From Desulfosarcina widdelii (GTDB taxonomy: Bacteria > Desulfobacterota > Desulfobacteria > Desulfobacterales > Desulfosarcinaceae), in the NCBI RefSeq assembly GCF_009688965.1, contig NZ_AP021875.1:3844001-3908000 (forward strand): DNA of 64,000 nt, given 5' to 3'. Under the pieces are notes generated by a model. It saw nothing but the letters and a program-made list of their open reading frames with translations, was not told the DNA's origin and searched no databases. The translations under genes and the position numbers were made by a program. Positions 37,346-46,730 of this stretch are shown here, one piece after another. Within the stretch, counting starts at the first letter, position 1; each line of letters opens with the position of its first letter.

Positions 37346-37944
37346 AACTTGCGCCTCGGATGCTGATAGTATTCACAATAAGGGTGGTCTTCAGTCTCGC
37401 ACAATTCATGAAGGCGACGACCACCGAGGACCATGCGGTCAAGATAAGCTCCGCATACCATCATCTCGCGTTGTGAATCGATTTTGCTATAATTCAGAAA
37501 TGGGCACAGGGTTTCGAGAACCCTGTCAAGACTGTCCGCCGGCCCCAAGTCATGGATGATCTCTCGCACAAGATTTGAATCCAGCTTGGCATCACCAATG
37601 CACCGGACATAGTCGACTTTCGCCCTTTTGAGATCTTTAGCCAATTTGCGATGCTTTGTAACCAGGAGCGCCAGGACAATACTCTGATTGGTGTGGCTGT
37701 TTCGCTTCAGTGCGGCACTCAATTCCACGAGGGTTTCACGCTCCTGGATAGATGTCCGTATGAATGAAATCACGATGATCTTGGGTTTATGTTCAAAGGC
37801 CTTGTATAGGCACTGGATCGGACTTGCCACCCACGCCTCGTCCGGCGACGAATAGTCAATACCGCCGGATAGGTCGCATGCCAGCGACAGCAGGTTTCGC
37901 GAGCTATCCTCTACTGCAAATGATTTGAACTCTCCTTTTTTCAT
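37342..37944 (-). CDS. Potassium-operon-associated protein with a C-terminal Cys cluster
   Basis: A 200-residue cytoplasmic protein of unknown function. The first 120 residues alternate strands and helices like a receiver or USP-like domain (IIVISFIRTS, IVLALLVTK) but without the phospho-acceptor Asp that would mark a working receiver. The last 60 residues hold four cysteines (LCPFLNY, VCGAYLDR, LHELCETEDHPYC) spaced like a zinc or iron-sulfur site, with a conserved VCGAYLDRMV motif. It overlaps the ktrB-like start, so it is cotranslated with the transporter. It may sense metal or redox state and act on the Ktr pore. Confidence 0.65.
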   Translation of the reverse strand: MKKGEFKSFAVEDSSRNLLSLACDLSGGIDYSSPDEAWVASPIQCLYKAFEHKPKIIVISFIRTSIQERETLVELSAALKRNSHTNQSIVLALLVTKHRKLAKDLKRAKVDYVRCIGDAKLDSNLVREIIHDLGPADSLDRVLETLCPFLNYSKIDSQREMMVCGAYLDRMVLGGRRLHELCETEDHPYCEYYQHPRRKL

Positions 37945-37957
37945 CCCATTATCTTTC

Positions 37958-39439
37958 TCATGGAGTCCGTACTAACATTCGTCGACTATCGCCCCCGATT
38001 TTCAAAAGACTGACGATTACGACGATGAGTTCCAATCGCCCGAGGAACATGGCTATTGTTTCGGACCACAGGGCGGCGTCCGGCATCTGAGGTGAGGTGA
38101 CACCAACTGAGAGTCCGACTGTTCCTATAGCGGAAGCGAATTCAAAAAGAGAATCAACAAGGCTGAAACCGCACGCACACAAAATCATGACTCCGAGCAC
38201 ATAAATCACCAGATATAGGAAGATAAAAACCATCACCTGGCGAATTCTAGCGTCTTCCACAAAAACGCGTCTGTTGCCCTCCCAGATGGGACGTTCCAAC
38301 ACCGCGGTGCGGGGAATGAGGAATCGTTTAATTTCCCATAAAACCATCTTCCACAGCAGATAGATTCGAAACTGCTTGATCCCTCCGGCCGTTGAACAAG
38401 TTCCCCCGCCAATCAGCATCAGAATGATCAACAGAAATAGGCCGAAGGCATTCCAATTGCCGTAACTAACGGTTGAAAAACCCGTTGTGGTTAAAGCTGT
38501 CACTGTCTCGAAGATCGCGACCCGGATTGATTTTCCGAACTGGGGGTAGAGGGCCTGGCTTGTCAGCAGGAACATAGCCATTGCTGATAATGAAATGAGG
38601 ACGACCACTAAACGAACTTCGCCGTTTCGTGCAACCATTCGCAGCTTACCACGCCATAGCAACCAGGCAGTGACGAAGCTCAAATTGCCAAGAAGCATCA
38701 GCGGCAGGGTTACCGCCTCGATGGCCGTCGAATTCCAATATCCGATGCTCTCCGCTCGTGTTGAGAATCCGCCAGTGGAAACAGCGGCGAATGAGTGATT
38801 GACTGCGTCGAAAAGAGACATTCCCGCTATCCGATACGCGATGATTCCAGCGAGCGCGTAGGAAGCATAGATGATCAGAACCAGGCGAGCCGATTGCCTG
38901 ACATGCGGCACGAGTTGGTCGCTTCGTCCCTCAGCGTTCGATATGCTGATGCCGACAGGACCGATAATGGCCGACATCATGATGATGGCCAATCCTGCTC
39001 CACCGGCCAATTGAATGATGCTGCGCCAGAGCAGGATCATGTTGCCAGCGCTGGTCACGTCCAGCACCGAAAGCCCGGTGGTAGTCCATCCACTGACCGA
39101 TTCGAATACGGCACGGGAATACGGTAGTCTTAACGCGAGCGTAAATGGCCATGCTGAAAAAAGGATGACGACGATCCAACTTACCAGAACGATGATACCG
39201 CCTTCCTGAACCGTAAGCGTGAAATTGTGCTGGGAACGAAATGCTAACCAGCACACAACCCCTAATATGAAAAGAAAGAAACTAGGCAGACCAAAGGCCA
39301 ATGCTTGATCGATCTCCTCGGGATGTGACGTGAGCGTCAGAAGGGGAGTTAACATCACAGCGCTGGCGAGACACAGAATCATTCCGACCGAAGAGATGAT
39401 CACGGCATAACGCTGTTTGAGATATTCATTCTCTCGCAT
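37958..39439 (-). CDS. trkH: TrkH-type potassium transporter
   Basis: A 493-residue inner-membrane protein with ten or so membrane segments and four filter loops: SGWTTTGLSV, AAVSTGGFSTR, ALTTTGFSTVSYGNW and SAIGTVGLSVGVT. The longer N-terminus and Thr/Gly-rich filters fit TrkH rather than KtrB. It should import potassium, driven by the membrane potential or proton gradient, gated by TrkA. Immediately upstream (12 bases) are the two TrkA-like genes that would provide the gate. Together with the Ktr system downstream it makes two uptake systems in one operon. Confidence 0.94.
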   Translation of the reverse strand: MRENEYLKQRYAVIISSVGMILCLASAVMLTPLLTLTSHPEEIDQALAFGLPSFFLFILGVVCWLAFRSQHNFTLTVQEGGIIVLVSWIVVILFSAWPFTLALRLPYSRAVFESVSGWTTTGLSVLDVTSAGNMILLWRSIIQLAGGAGLAIIMMSAIIGPVGISISNAEGRSDQLVPHVRQSARLVLIIYASYALAGIIAYRIAGMSLFDAVNHSFAAVSTGGFSTRAESIGYWNSTAIEAVTLPLMLLGNLSFVTAWLLWRGKLRMVARNGEVRLVVVLISLSAMAMFLLTSQALYPQFGKSIRVAIFETVTALTTTGFSTVSYGNWNAFGLFLLIILMLIGGGTCSTAGGIKQFRIYLLWKMVLWEIKRFLIPRTAVLERPIWEGNRRVFVEDARIRQVMVFIFLYLVIYVLGVMILCACGFSLVDSLFEFASAIGTVGLSVGVTSPQMPDAALWSETIAMFLGRLELIVVIVSLLKIGGDSRRMLVRTP

Positions 39440-39451
39440 GGACTGGTTCCT

Positions 39452-40114
39452 CTACATCCGTTCGCCTGTGAACACCTTGAGCACAGGTCCATGATTTTCC
39501 GGAAGCGTGATGAGGACGATACGGTCGCCTGACAACAGGTCATTGGCTCCGCGAGGGACGATCGGCCTGTTGTCACGGATCACCACGGCTACCAGGGCGT
39601 TTTCAGGCAGGTTGATATCCTTTAAAAGCTTTCCCACGACCGGAGAATCGTCGTCGAGGATGATCTCCGTCACATTCACCCGACCTTCGCCTACGGGCAA
39701 CAAATTGGTGATTTGTTCCAGGGATGCTCGCTGCTCAATCAGGCTTCCGACGATGCTGGTTGTGGAAAAACCCGAGACTCCCAGCTTTTCGAATATCTCT
39801 GCATTATCAGGGTCGTTTGCCAGGGCAACAGTCCTGGGCACACCGAATATACGGGAAGCCAGCTGACAGATAACCAGATTATCCTGGTCGTTAGGAGTGA
39901 TGGAGAGAACGGCGTCGGCGTCCATTGCACCGGCTTCCCTTAGAATCCCGGCATCACTGCCGTCTCCGCATACCACCATGGCTGAAAGCTGGCGGGCCAA
40001 TTGGACGCACTCTTCCTGGTTTCGGTTAATGATGACGACCTGATAACCCCGCGCCGTGAAATTCCGGGAAAGAAAGTAGAGCGTGTTTCCGCCTCCGACG
40101 ATTAGCACTTTCAT
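39452..40114 (-). CDS. trkA: TrkA-type potassium regulator (TrkA-N + TrkA-C)
   Basis: A 220-residue cytoplasmic RCK protein. The nucleotide-binding loop is IVGGGNTLYFLSRNF, a variant with a less usual loop sequence (GGGNTL), followed by the acidic VVIINRNQEEC, then a TrkA-C domain from about residue 140 (GRVNVTEIIL). It should gate the TrkH pore encoded next. The start overlaps the end of the preceding half-length TrkA gene by 4 bases, suggesting the two are coupled and may form a mixed ring. Confidence 0.92.
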   Translation of the reverse strand: MKVLIVGGGNTLYFLSRNFTARGYQVVIINRNQEECVQLARQLSAMVVCGDGSDAGILREAGAMDADAVLSITPNDQDNLVICQLASRIFGVPRTVALANDPDNAEIFEKLGVSGFSTTSIVGSLIEQRASLEQITNLLPVGEGRVNVTEIILDDDSPVVGKLLKDINLPENALVAVVIRDNRPIVPRGANDLLSGDRIVLITLPENHGPVLKVFTGERM

Positions 40115-40551
40115 GATTGTGCTCCTTCCCGTTCGGCGGTTCCATTAGCAACGGCCTGTAAGAACATCTTTGCGGCAACGGAAGTTGGGCATATGGTGTC
40201 AATACCTAATTGCGCGTAAACCGCCTCTCTCTTGGGGTCAAAAACCCTGGCCAGCACATGGGGAACATTGAAGATCCGCCGCGCCACCTGGGCAACCATC
40301 AAATTGACGTTGTCCTCGTGTGTTGTGGCGATCAGAACGTCTGCTTTGTTAGCCTTTGTCTCTTTGAGCACGGCCATCTGGGTTGCATCCCCATGGACTC
40401 GAAACCCGCTGAAATCGGGCGATAGGTCATTGAAGGTGGACTCATCCATATCGATCACCACCACCGAATTGCCGGCACGACTGAGGTGATTGGCTAAATG
40501 GGAGCCAAGCCGCCCGCACCCCACAATCGCGATGAAGCGATTATTCTTCAT
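40111..40551 (-). CDS. TrkA-N only potassium regulator
   Basis: A 146-residue RCK protein with the canonical loop IVGCGRLGSHLANHL and acidic VVIDMDES, but ending after the Rossmann domain with no TrkA-C domain. ATG at 40551 is chosen because the homologous sequence begins there; the frame runs 103 codons further upstream as a shadow of the response-regulator gene. It overlaps that gene by 11 bases and the full-length TrkA by 4, so all are translationally coupled. It may pair with the full-length protein to complete the gating ring. Confidence 0.88.
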   Translation of the reverse strand: MKNNRFIAIVGCGRLGSHLANHLSRAGNSVVVIDMDESTFNDLSPDFSGFRVHGDATQMAVLKETKANKADVLIATTHEDNVNLMVAQVARRIFNVPHVLARVFDPKREAVYAQLGIDTICPTSVAAKMFLQAVANGTAEREGAQS

Positions 40552-41266
40552 TCGATCCCTCCTTGGCGTCGTCGTCCTTGGAATCCGTGACCTTCTTATC
40601 CGGCCCGAGATCAATCTTTCCGAATTTGTGCCAGGAGGTGGATCGATCCAGGTTCGCTTGGGCTGATTTGAAGGTGGCATCGATATCCAAGGCCGCCCGA
40701 TAGAATTTTTGGGCCTCCAACCAATCACCCTTGATTTCCAGCAATGCCCCGAGAAGATTGTACGCTTCCGGCTGAGCCGGGTTCGCTGCGATGGCCTTCC
40801 GGACCGTTTCACGAGCGACCGCGAACCCACGGTCCGAGATGTGTCTTTTTGTAAGCTCAATCAATGAAAAATAATCGACGGTCTTGTTCTCATCCAACGC
40901 CTCGCGTTTCAGCACTTGAGTGGCCAACTCTCGAATTTCACCAGGACTAAAAGGCTTTTGAATGAAATCCACTGCACCGAGCTTCATTGCTTCCACGGCC
41001 GATTCAATCGTCCCGTGGGCTGTGATGATGATCACCCGAATGTTTGGCCAGTCGTCCTTGATTTGCCGTAGGACCTCCATTCCATCTATCCCTGGCATTT
41101 TCAAATCCAAAAAAACCAAGCCGAATGAAGTTTCATTGAGTTTCTGAAGCGCCTCCTCGCCGTTCACGGCTGTCTGGATCAGAATATCCAGGGGTTCCAA
41201 TGACTGCGACATGGTCAGGCGGATGTTCTTCTCATCGTCAACGATAAGAATTGGTTTCTTTTCCAT
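40541..41266 (-). CDS. Response regulator with receiver and TPR-like domain
   Basis: A 241-residue regulator without a DNA-binding domain. The receiver domain (residues 1-120) has the acidic pair VDDEK, the phospho-acceptor D54 (FLDLKMPG), the T in IIITAHG and the K in IQKPF. Residues 140-205 contain tetratricopeptide-like helices (AIAANPAQPEAYNLLGALLEI is split between two helices), and the tail is charged. It should act through protein contacts, perhaps on the Trk/Ktr proteins encoded just downstream. It follows the histidine kinase by 12 bases. Confidence 0.9.
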   Translation of the reverse strand: MEKKPILIVDDEKNIRLTMSQSLEPLDILIQTAVNGEEALQKLNETSFGLVFLDLKMPGIDGMEVLRQIKDDWPNIRVIIITAHGTIESAVEAMKLGAVDFIQKPFSPGEIRELATQVLKREALDENKTVDYFSLIELTKRHISDRGFAVARETVRKAIAANPAQPEAYNLLGALLEIKGDWLEAQKFYRAALDIDATFKSAQANLDRSTSWHKFGKIDLGPDKKVTDSKDDDAKEGSNEE

Positions 41267-41278
41267 GCGTCCCTCCTA

Positions 41279-43108
41279 TTAGGCCACCGGCAAGGTGAAT
41301 ATGAAGGTGCTTCCCTGACCAGCGGACGATTCCATCCAAATCGCGCCCCCGTGTGCACGCACGATTTCCTTGCAAATGGCCAGACCCAAACCCGTCCCGC
41401 CAGTTTCTTGGCCCTTAACTTGAACGAATTTCTGGAATATTTTGGATTGATACTCGGGCGGAATCCCTGGCCCATCATCTTGTACGGAGAGATGAACGTG
41501 AGGCCCGATCCGGTACGCCGAGAGACCGATGTGGCCGCCCTTGCTCACGTATCGCAGGGCATTGGAAATCAAATTGGATAACACCCACGTGATTTTATTG
41601 GCGTCGGCGCGAACCATAGGCATGCCGCCAGCGAGCTCCGATGTCAATGAGACCTCCTTCATGTCCGTTTGGTTTTTGAAGACCGCTTCAGCATGGTCAA
41701 ACAGAATTGAGACCGGAACGCACTCGAACTCCAAATCGATCCTGCCTGCCTCGATTCTTGATAGGTCAAGCAGATCATTGACAAGTGCCTTCATGCGGTG
41801 GACTTCCTCATGCGCGGCCTGGAGAAGGTCGATATCCTTTTTCGCAAGACCCTGTACGGCATGTTCCAGGAGAAGATCGACACTCATACCTAAACTGGTT
41901 AGAGGGGTGCGAAGTTCGTGGGAAGCGGCCATGACAAATTCGCTCTTGAGCCGTTCCACTTCCTTGAGGCGGGTAACATCCCGCAGCAAAAGAATTGCGC
42001 CGGACAAGCTGCGGTCTTTTCCTCGAATAGCGGTAACCGTACACAGATATTGGCGTGCTTTCCCGTCCTGTTCTATTGTGAGGACCCGTTGTTCATCTGA
42101 AGTGACAGGAGATATCCCGGTTTCGACAACCTTGCGGACCAAGTCGCAGATGATGGGATCATGAAAAATATCTGCACACAATAAAGGCTTTTTTTCGGAA
42201 AACCCAAAATCGGCCAATCGACGGGCAGCCGGATTGATACCGGTTACACCGAGGGTTACATCAAATACCACCAAACCATCTTCAATGCTGGATAAAATCG
42301 CTTCTCCCTTATTCTTTTCGGCGATAATCTGGTCGATATTCATCTTGTGGTATTGATCGACTTGGGTTGCCATGCTGTTGAACTCCTCGGCCAAATGTCC
42401 CAACTCATCATGGGTTCCCACTGGTATCTTAACGGCATAGTCTCCCTTGGAAATCCTTCGAGAAGCATTCACAAAATGCCTGATCGGTTGGATAATCCGT
42501 TGTGCCAGCAGTATACTGAAAGCCAATGCGATGAACAGAGTTACTGCAGCAACCCCAACTGTGGACCAGATTGCTTTTTTTGCAACCTGACTGGCTTTGA
42601 GGCTTGCCGCATACATTGTTTTCTCGTTGAGATCCCGAAGATCGATGCATGCATTACGGACTTTAGAGAAAAGGGGATAGGTGGTTGTTTGATAACCTGC
42701 TACGGTGTCCACTGTTTCTGAGAATGATTGCAGATCTGTCAATTTTGAGAAGTGGCTACGATAGACGGCATAGTCCGCTTCAATAGATCGCACCAGTTCA
42801 TCCTCACCCAGAATTGTGATGTTGTCCTTTGCCCTGGCCAACCATTGCAGGAAAACAGCCTCATTCTTTCGGAATTGCGCGATGCCGCTGACTGCATTTC
42901 CCAAATGTAGAATCAAAATGCCGCTGTCCTGCCGTTCAAGTGCATCCACCATATTTTCAGCGGCGAGAATACTTCGATAATTTTCACTGAGAATGCCATC
43001 GGTGGCTTTCCCCAAAGATAACAAATTGACTACTGCCCAGATGACGACCAGTCCCATGAGCAAATACGGGATGCCATGTCCAATTAGAATTTTATTTTTC
43101 AAGGTCAT
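41279..43108 (-). CDS. Membrane sensor histidine kinase of the potassium operon
   Basis: A 609-residue kinase. A membrane helix (residues 8-29), a periplasmic helical sensing region, a second membrane helix near 185-205 and a HAMP domain are followed by a PAS domain (about 275-385), then HisKA with AASHELRTPLTSL and HATPase with N-box NLISNALRYV, G1 DDGPGIP and G2 GTGLGLAIC. It is complete. The start at 43108 is preferred over a frame 22 codons longer because it gives a proper membrane insertion sequence. The periplasmic part resembles that of the next kinase (44620-46143). The signal is probably osmotic or potassium-related; that is inferred from the operon. Confidence 0.94.
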   Translation of the reverse strand: MTLKNKILIGHGIPYLLMGLVVIWAVVNLLSLGKATDGILSENYRSILAAENMVDALERQDSGILILHLGNAVSGIAQFRKNEAVFLQWLARAKDNITILGEDELVRSIEADYAVYRSHFSKLTDLQSFSETVDTVAGYQTTTYPLFSKVRNACIDLRDLNEKTMYAASLKASQVAKKAIWSTVGVAAVTLFIALAFSILLAQRIIQPIRHFVNASRRISKGDYAVKIPVGTHDELGHLAEEFNSMATQVDQYHKMNIDQIIAEKNKGEAILSSIEDGLVVFDVTLGVTGINPAARRLADFGFSEKKPLLCADIFHDPIICDLVRKVVETGISPVTSDEQRVLTIEQDGKARQYLCTVTAIRGKDRSLSGAILLLRDVTRLKEVERLKSEFVMAASHELRTPLTSLGMSVDLLLEHAVQGLAKKDIDLLQAAHEEVHRMKALVNDLLDLSRIEAGRIDLEFECVPVSILFDHAEAVFKNQTDMKEVSLTSELAGGMPMVRADANKITWVLSNLISNALRYVSKGGHIGLSAYRIGPHVHLSVQDDGPGIPPEYQSKIFQKFVQVKGQETGGTGLGLAICKEIVRAHGGAIWMESSAGQGSTFIFTLPVA

Positions 43109-43297
43109 GTAGGCTCTCTTCGCTTTTTCCCGGCAAATTCGTTTGTTACCAACGTTTGCCCGGATAAAAAGCAAATTGGATGCCTAAACCTTAATATATT
43201 GTAATTACTAAATTATATATCGTATCGGCAGGATCTCAGGACAGGCAGGAGGAAAAATCTTGAATTATGCAAGAAATCGTCCTTGCAAAATGCAAGG

Positions 43298-44632
43298 TCA
43301 GTCCAACTGATATTTTTTGCGTTTGCGCCATAGGGTCGCAGGGTCGATACCTAGCACCTTGGCGGCTTCATCGAGGGAGGGTGTGTGGGAAATAACGCTT
43401 TGGATGTGGTCTTTCTCTATCTCTTCAAGACTTTTTAAAGAAGATTCGCCGGCAGCGACAGGGTTGAATTTTGCAATGTGGGGCGGTAAATCATCTGCAC
43501 TCAGTTCAGTTCCCTGGGTCATGATCACCGATCTTTCAATGGTGTTGATGAGTTCCCGGACGTTTCCTGGCCAAGTATAACATTGCAGATGATGGCTCGC
43601 ATCGTCGGAGATTCGGCGGACCGTTTTTTCGTTGATGCGGGAGGATTGCTTTAGGTAATGGTCGGCCAGTAATGTCACGTCTTCGGGTCGTTCACGCAAA
43701 GGCGGCAAGAAAAGCTCTAATACGTTCAATCGAAAATAGAGATCTTCCCTGAAGCGGCCGTCGCGGACCATTTCTTCAAGATCCTTGTTGGTAGCGGCAA
43801 TGATGCGCACATCCACCGTATGCGGGTTGGGATCGCCCAAACGCTCATATTCCCGGTGTTGAATGAATCGCAACAGTTTGCCCTGGACGGCCGCCGGAAT
43901 CTCCGAAACCTCATCGAGGAATACCGTTCCTCCTTCAGCCAGCTTGAGCTTTCCTTCCTTGTCGCGAAGCGCACCGGTGAACGCACCCTTGATATGGCCA
44001 AACAAATCACTTTCCAGCAGGTTTTCCTGAAGGGCTGCGCAATCGACGGTAACGAATGCCTTTCCTTTTCGCGGACTCCAATCATGGATTAGTCGTGCCA
44101 GCAATCCTTTGCCAGTGCCGCTTTCGCCGCTGACCAAAACAATTGCCTCGGAGTCGGCGGCCTGGCGGGCGGTTTGAAGGATCTTTCGCATGCGGTGGTT
44201 ACGCGTCAGAATTCCACCTTCAGAGAAAATGCCCTTGAGAGTCGCAATCTGGACCTCCATGTGATGGAAGCGTTTCAGTTTTTCCAGGATCAAATCCAGC
44301 TGGTCGGGGACAAAGGGTTTGGGTAGGTAATCAAAAGCGCCCATTTTTACTGCACTGACGGCCGTTTCGATGGTGGCATAGGCGGTAATGATCAACACTT
44401 GCGTTTTGATGCCGCTGGCCATAATTTCTTTGAGTACATCAAGGCCGTCGCGGTCCGGCAGCTTCATGTCCAGAAGCACCAGGTCGGGCATCACACCTCT
44501 GAGGTGATTGATCCCTGCCTCGCCGGAGCCTGCCGTGATTACATCGAAGCCCTTGTCTTCCAGATATACTTCAAGTGTAGTCAGAATGTTCTTATCATCG
44601 TCGATGATCAGCGCTCTCTTCACGCTTGGCAC
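43298..44632 (-). CDS. NtrC-family sigma-54 response regulator
   Basis: A 444-residue regulator. Receiver domain (residues 1-120): acidic pair IDDDK, phospho-acceptor D in [12 protein letters not shown] in IITAYA, K in LPKPF. AAA+ domain (140-370): Walker [16 protein letters not shown], sigma-54 contact loop GAFTGA, Walker B FLDEVSE. Fis-type helix-turn-helix at the end ([19 protein letters not shown]). It overlaps the downstream end of the kinase gene by 13 bases, so the pair is cotranslated. It activates sigma-54 promoters; no target is identifiable. Confidence 0.95.
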   Translation of the reverse strand: MPSVKRALIIDDDKNILTTLEVYLEDKGFDVITAGSGEAGINHLRGVMPDLVLLDMKLPDRDGLDVLKEIMASGIKTQVLIITAYATIETAVSAVKMGAFDYLPKPFVPDQLDLILEKLKRFHHMEVQIATLKGIFSEGGILTRNHRMRKILQTARQAADSEAIVLVSGESGTGKGLLARLIHDWSPRKGKAFVTVDCAALQENLLESDLFGHIKGAFTGALRDKEGKLKLAEGGTVFLDEVSEIPAAVQGKLLRFIQHREYERLGDPNPHTVDVRIIAATNKDLEEMVRDGRFREDLYFRLNVLELFLPPLRERPEDVTLLADHYLKQSSRINEKTVRRISDDASHHLQCYTWPGNVRELINTIERSVIMTQGTELSADDLPPHIAKFNPVAAGESSLKSLEEIEKDHIQSVISHTPSLDEAAKVLGIDPATLWRKRKKYQLD

Positions 44633-46143
44633 TCCGTATGTTCGGGAATCCAGAAGGTAAAACAGGTTCCTGCACCTACCGTGCTTTCGACCTCGATGTC
44701 ACCGCCATGCTGTTCGATAATATCCTTGACGATGGCCAGACCCAAACCGATTGTACCACCTTTACCCCGTTCGGAAAATTGGGTGAAACGGTCGAAGATA
44801 TGCGGCAAAAATCGTGGGTCGATACCGCTGCCAGTATCTGTGCATTGAAAATAGAAACGGGACCGCTGTCGGTAAACCTTGAGACGGATATGCCCTCCCC
44901 GGTCGGTGTAACGAAGGGCGTTGCCAACTAGGTTGGTAATCACCCAGGGAAAACGGAAAGAATCGATCGTCATGTGGGGCAGATTACCGGATATTTCAAT
45001 TTCAATGGTTACCCCCCTGGTTTCTGCCTGTTTCATCAAGGGGGCGAGGCATTCCTTGATCACGACGGTGATATCGAGCGTCTCTTTGGGGCGTGGTTGG
45101 GACATGGCTTCAAGGCGAGAGATATCCACTAGTTCGTTGATCAAGGCGGTCAGACGATTGCAGTCGTCGTGCGCGGTGGCGATGAGCTTGACGCATTTGT
45201 CAGAAGCAAACTTTTCACCGTGGCTGTTCAACATCCCGATACTCATGGCCAATGACGTCATGGGTGTTTTCAACTGATGGGAAATATCGGCGATAAACTT
45301 CCCTTTGGCTTCCTCACCACGGCGCACCTTCTCTTGCTCGCTGGCAATGATTTCATCGCGGTGTTGATCATACTGTTTCAGCCTATTGAATAAGCGGTTG
45401 AATGACTGCGTAAGGTAGCCTATCTCATCGTTTGTCCGTGATTCAACGGCAGGATATAATCCGCTGCCTTCTTTGGTGGTCAACAGCTGATCGGCAAGTG
45501 TCATGATGGGCTTGGCGATTCGATATGACAAAAAATAGCTTAAAACCAATATGCCGGTGATGATGACGCCAAATAGTATGGCAGTGTTGCGTTGCGCCTG
45601 GCTTGCCAGGAGACTGGTATCCTGTTCCGCACGTTCCATGGCAGATTCGTTGATAGCAACCAGATCATCGATGAACGAGACCATTTTGGTAGTGAGCACA
45701 AGAAAATCGGAGAAGCGATCGTGTGGATTTATCCCCGCTAGATTTGGTTGCAGTGATTTTACCAAGGGCTCATATATGGCATAGCTTTCGATCAACTTAT
45801 CGATCAATTCGCGTTCGCCCGGTTCGGTTATATTTTCCCGGCAAACGTTCAAATTGGCTGATAAGATTCTGAGCATTTCTCGGGAAACGGGTATAGCGCT
45901 TTGCGCGTGGTAAGTTTGCCCAAGCAACGGGTTGCGAATCTCTTCAAGAGTTTTACGGGCTTCCTGTGCAGCCCGGATGCTTTTGTAATTTTTAGAGAGT
46001 ATTTGCTCGGCACTATATCCCAGCGCATTCAGATACTGATTGTTTATGAACGCAGCAACCAGCAAGGCCAATGTGGGTACCAGGCTCACCAAGAAAATCT
46101 TGATACGTATCGGATGACGGATTGGGCTTTCTTTATGTTCCAT
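44620..46143 (-). CDS. Membrane sensor histidine kinase (KinB-like)
   Basis: A 507-residue kinase. Membrane helix at residues 14-34, periplasmic helical region of about 130 residues, second membrane helix near 180-205, HAMP domain, HisKA with ISHQLKTPMTSL and a HATPase domain with NLVGNALRYTD, DTGSGIDP and GLGLAIV. It lacks the PAS domain that the neighbouring potassium-operon kinase carries, but the periplasmic start (QILSKNYKSIRAA) is related to that kinase. It phosphorylates the NtrC-type regulator encoded next. Confidence 0.94.
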   Translation of the reverse strand: MEHKESPIRHPIRIKIFLVSLVPTLALLVAAFINNQYLNALGYSAEQILSKNYKSIRAAQEARKTLEEIRNPLLGQTYHAQSAIPVSREMLRILSANLNVCRENITEPGERELIDKLIESYAIYEPLVKSLQPNLAGINPHDRFSDFLVLTTKMVSFIDDLVAINESAMERAEQDTSLLASQAQRNTAILFGVIITGILVLSYFLSYRIAKPIMTLADQLLTTKEGSGLYPAVESRTNDEIGYLTQSFNRLFNRLKQYDQHRDEIIASEQEKVRRGEEAKGKFIADISHQLKTPMTSLAMSIGMLNSHGEKFASDKCVKLIATAHDDCNRLTALINELVDISRLEAMSQPRPKETLDITVVIKECLAPLMKQAETRGVTIEIEISGNLPHMTIDSFRFPWVITNLVGNALRYTDRGGHIRLKVYRQRSRFYFQCTDTGSGIDPRFLPHIFDRFTQFSERGKGGTIGLGLAIVKDIIEQHGGDIEVESTVGAGTCFTFWIPEHTECQA

Positions 46144-46455
46144 AAGCCAAATAGATTGATTAAGAATCCAGATGGTTGTCCTCTTTCGGCTTTATATGCG
46201 TAAACCAGTTTGATAGATTTTACCCCTAACAGACCCGCAAACCAAGTTTGAAAGTTAATCTGACCTATTTGGCTCTTATCACATTGACCGGTTTTTGAAA
46301 CTTGCGCCTGTTTTCAATTGGATAGGTCATAATCACGAATACAAGATAACAGCAGCTTACCACTGTACAACACGGATAAATCATAGAAGATATAAGGGTC
46401 TATTTTGGTAATAGGATGAATTTTCGTTTGATGAGCCTATTTATGGATTTGAACC
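46144..46455. other. Intergenic region without a recognised gene
   Basis: About 310 bases between the kinase start and the split HU-type gene. I see no gene. The part near 46200-46300 is the likely promoter region of the kinase-regulator operon (minus strand). Confidence 0.3.
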
Positions 46456-46716
46456 TCAGCGATCCACCCGCTCCTTCAATTCCTTCCCCACTTTAAAAAA
46501 CGGCAGTTTCTTCGGAGTGATATTTACCCGTTCACCCGTCTTTGGATTGCGCCCGGTGTATCCATCGTATTCCTTGACGAAAAAGGAGCACAGCCCACGA
46601 ATCTCAACACGTTCCCCTCTGGCCAGAGCTTCAGTCATTCCATTAAAAAAGATTTCAACAACAGCAGCAGCCTCGGATTTTGACAGGTTAGCGGCGTCCT
46701 TCAATGCCTGGAACAA
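46456..46716 (-). pseudogene. HU/IHF-family DNA-binding protein, 5' end displaced
   Basis: The 86 residues match an HU/IHF-type protein from residue 6 on, with GRNPKTGERVNITPKKLPFF as the DNA-binding arm and the ELKERVDR end. The first five residues expected from relatives (MNKLDL, then I/L) are missing; the frame can start only at a TTG without a ribosome site. The missing start is found 860 bases away at 47556-47590, after a cassette carrying a DUF7019 gene. A 16-bp repeat (46697-46712 and 47556-47571) marks the junctions. The gene is therefore probably split by an insertion. Confidence 0.75.
46697..46712. repeat. 16-bp direct repeat, left copy
   Basis: The sequence tccttcaatgcctgga occurs here and at 47556-47571, on either side of the DUF7019 cassette. 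It falls inside the HU coding sequence (residues QALKD), so it is either a target-site duplication or the remnant of recombination between two HU genes. Confidence 0.85.
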
Positions 46717-46730
46717 GTTACACCGATCTA

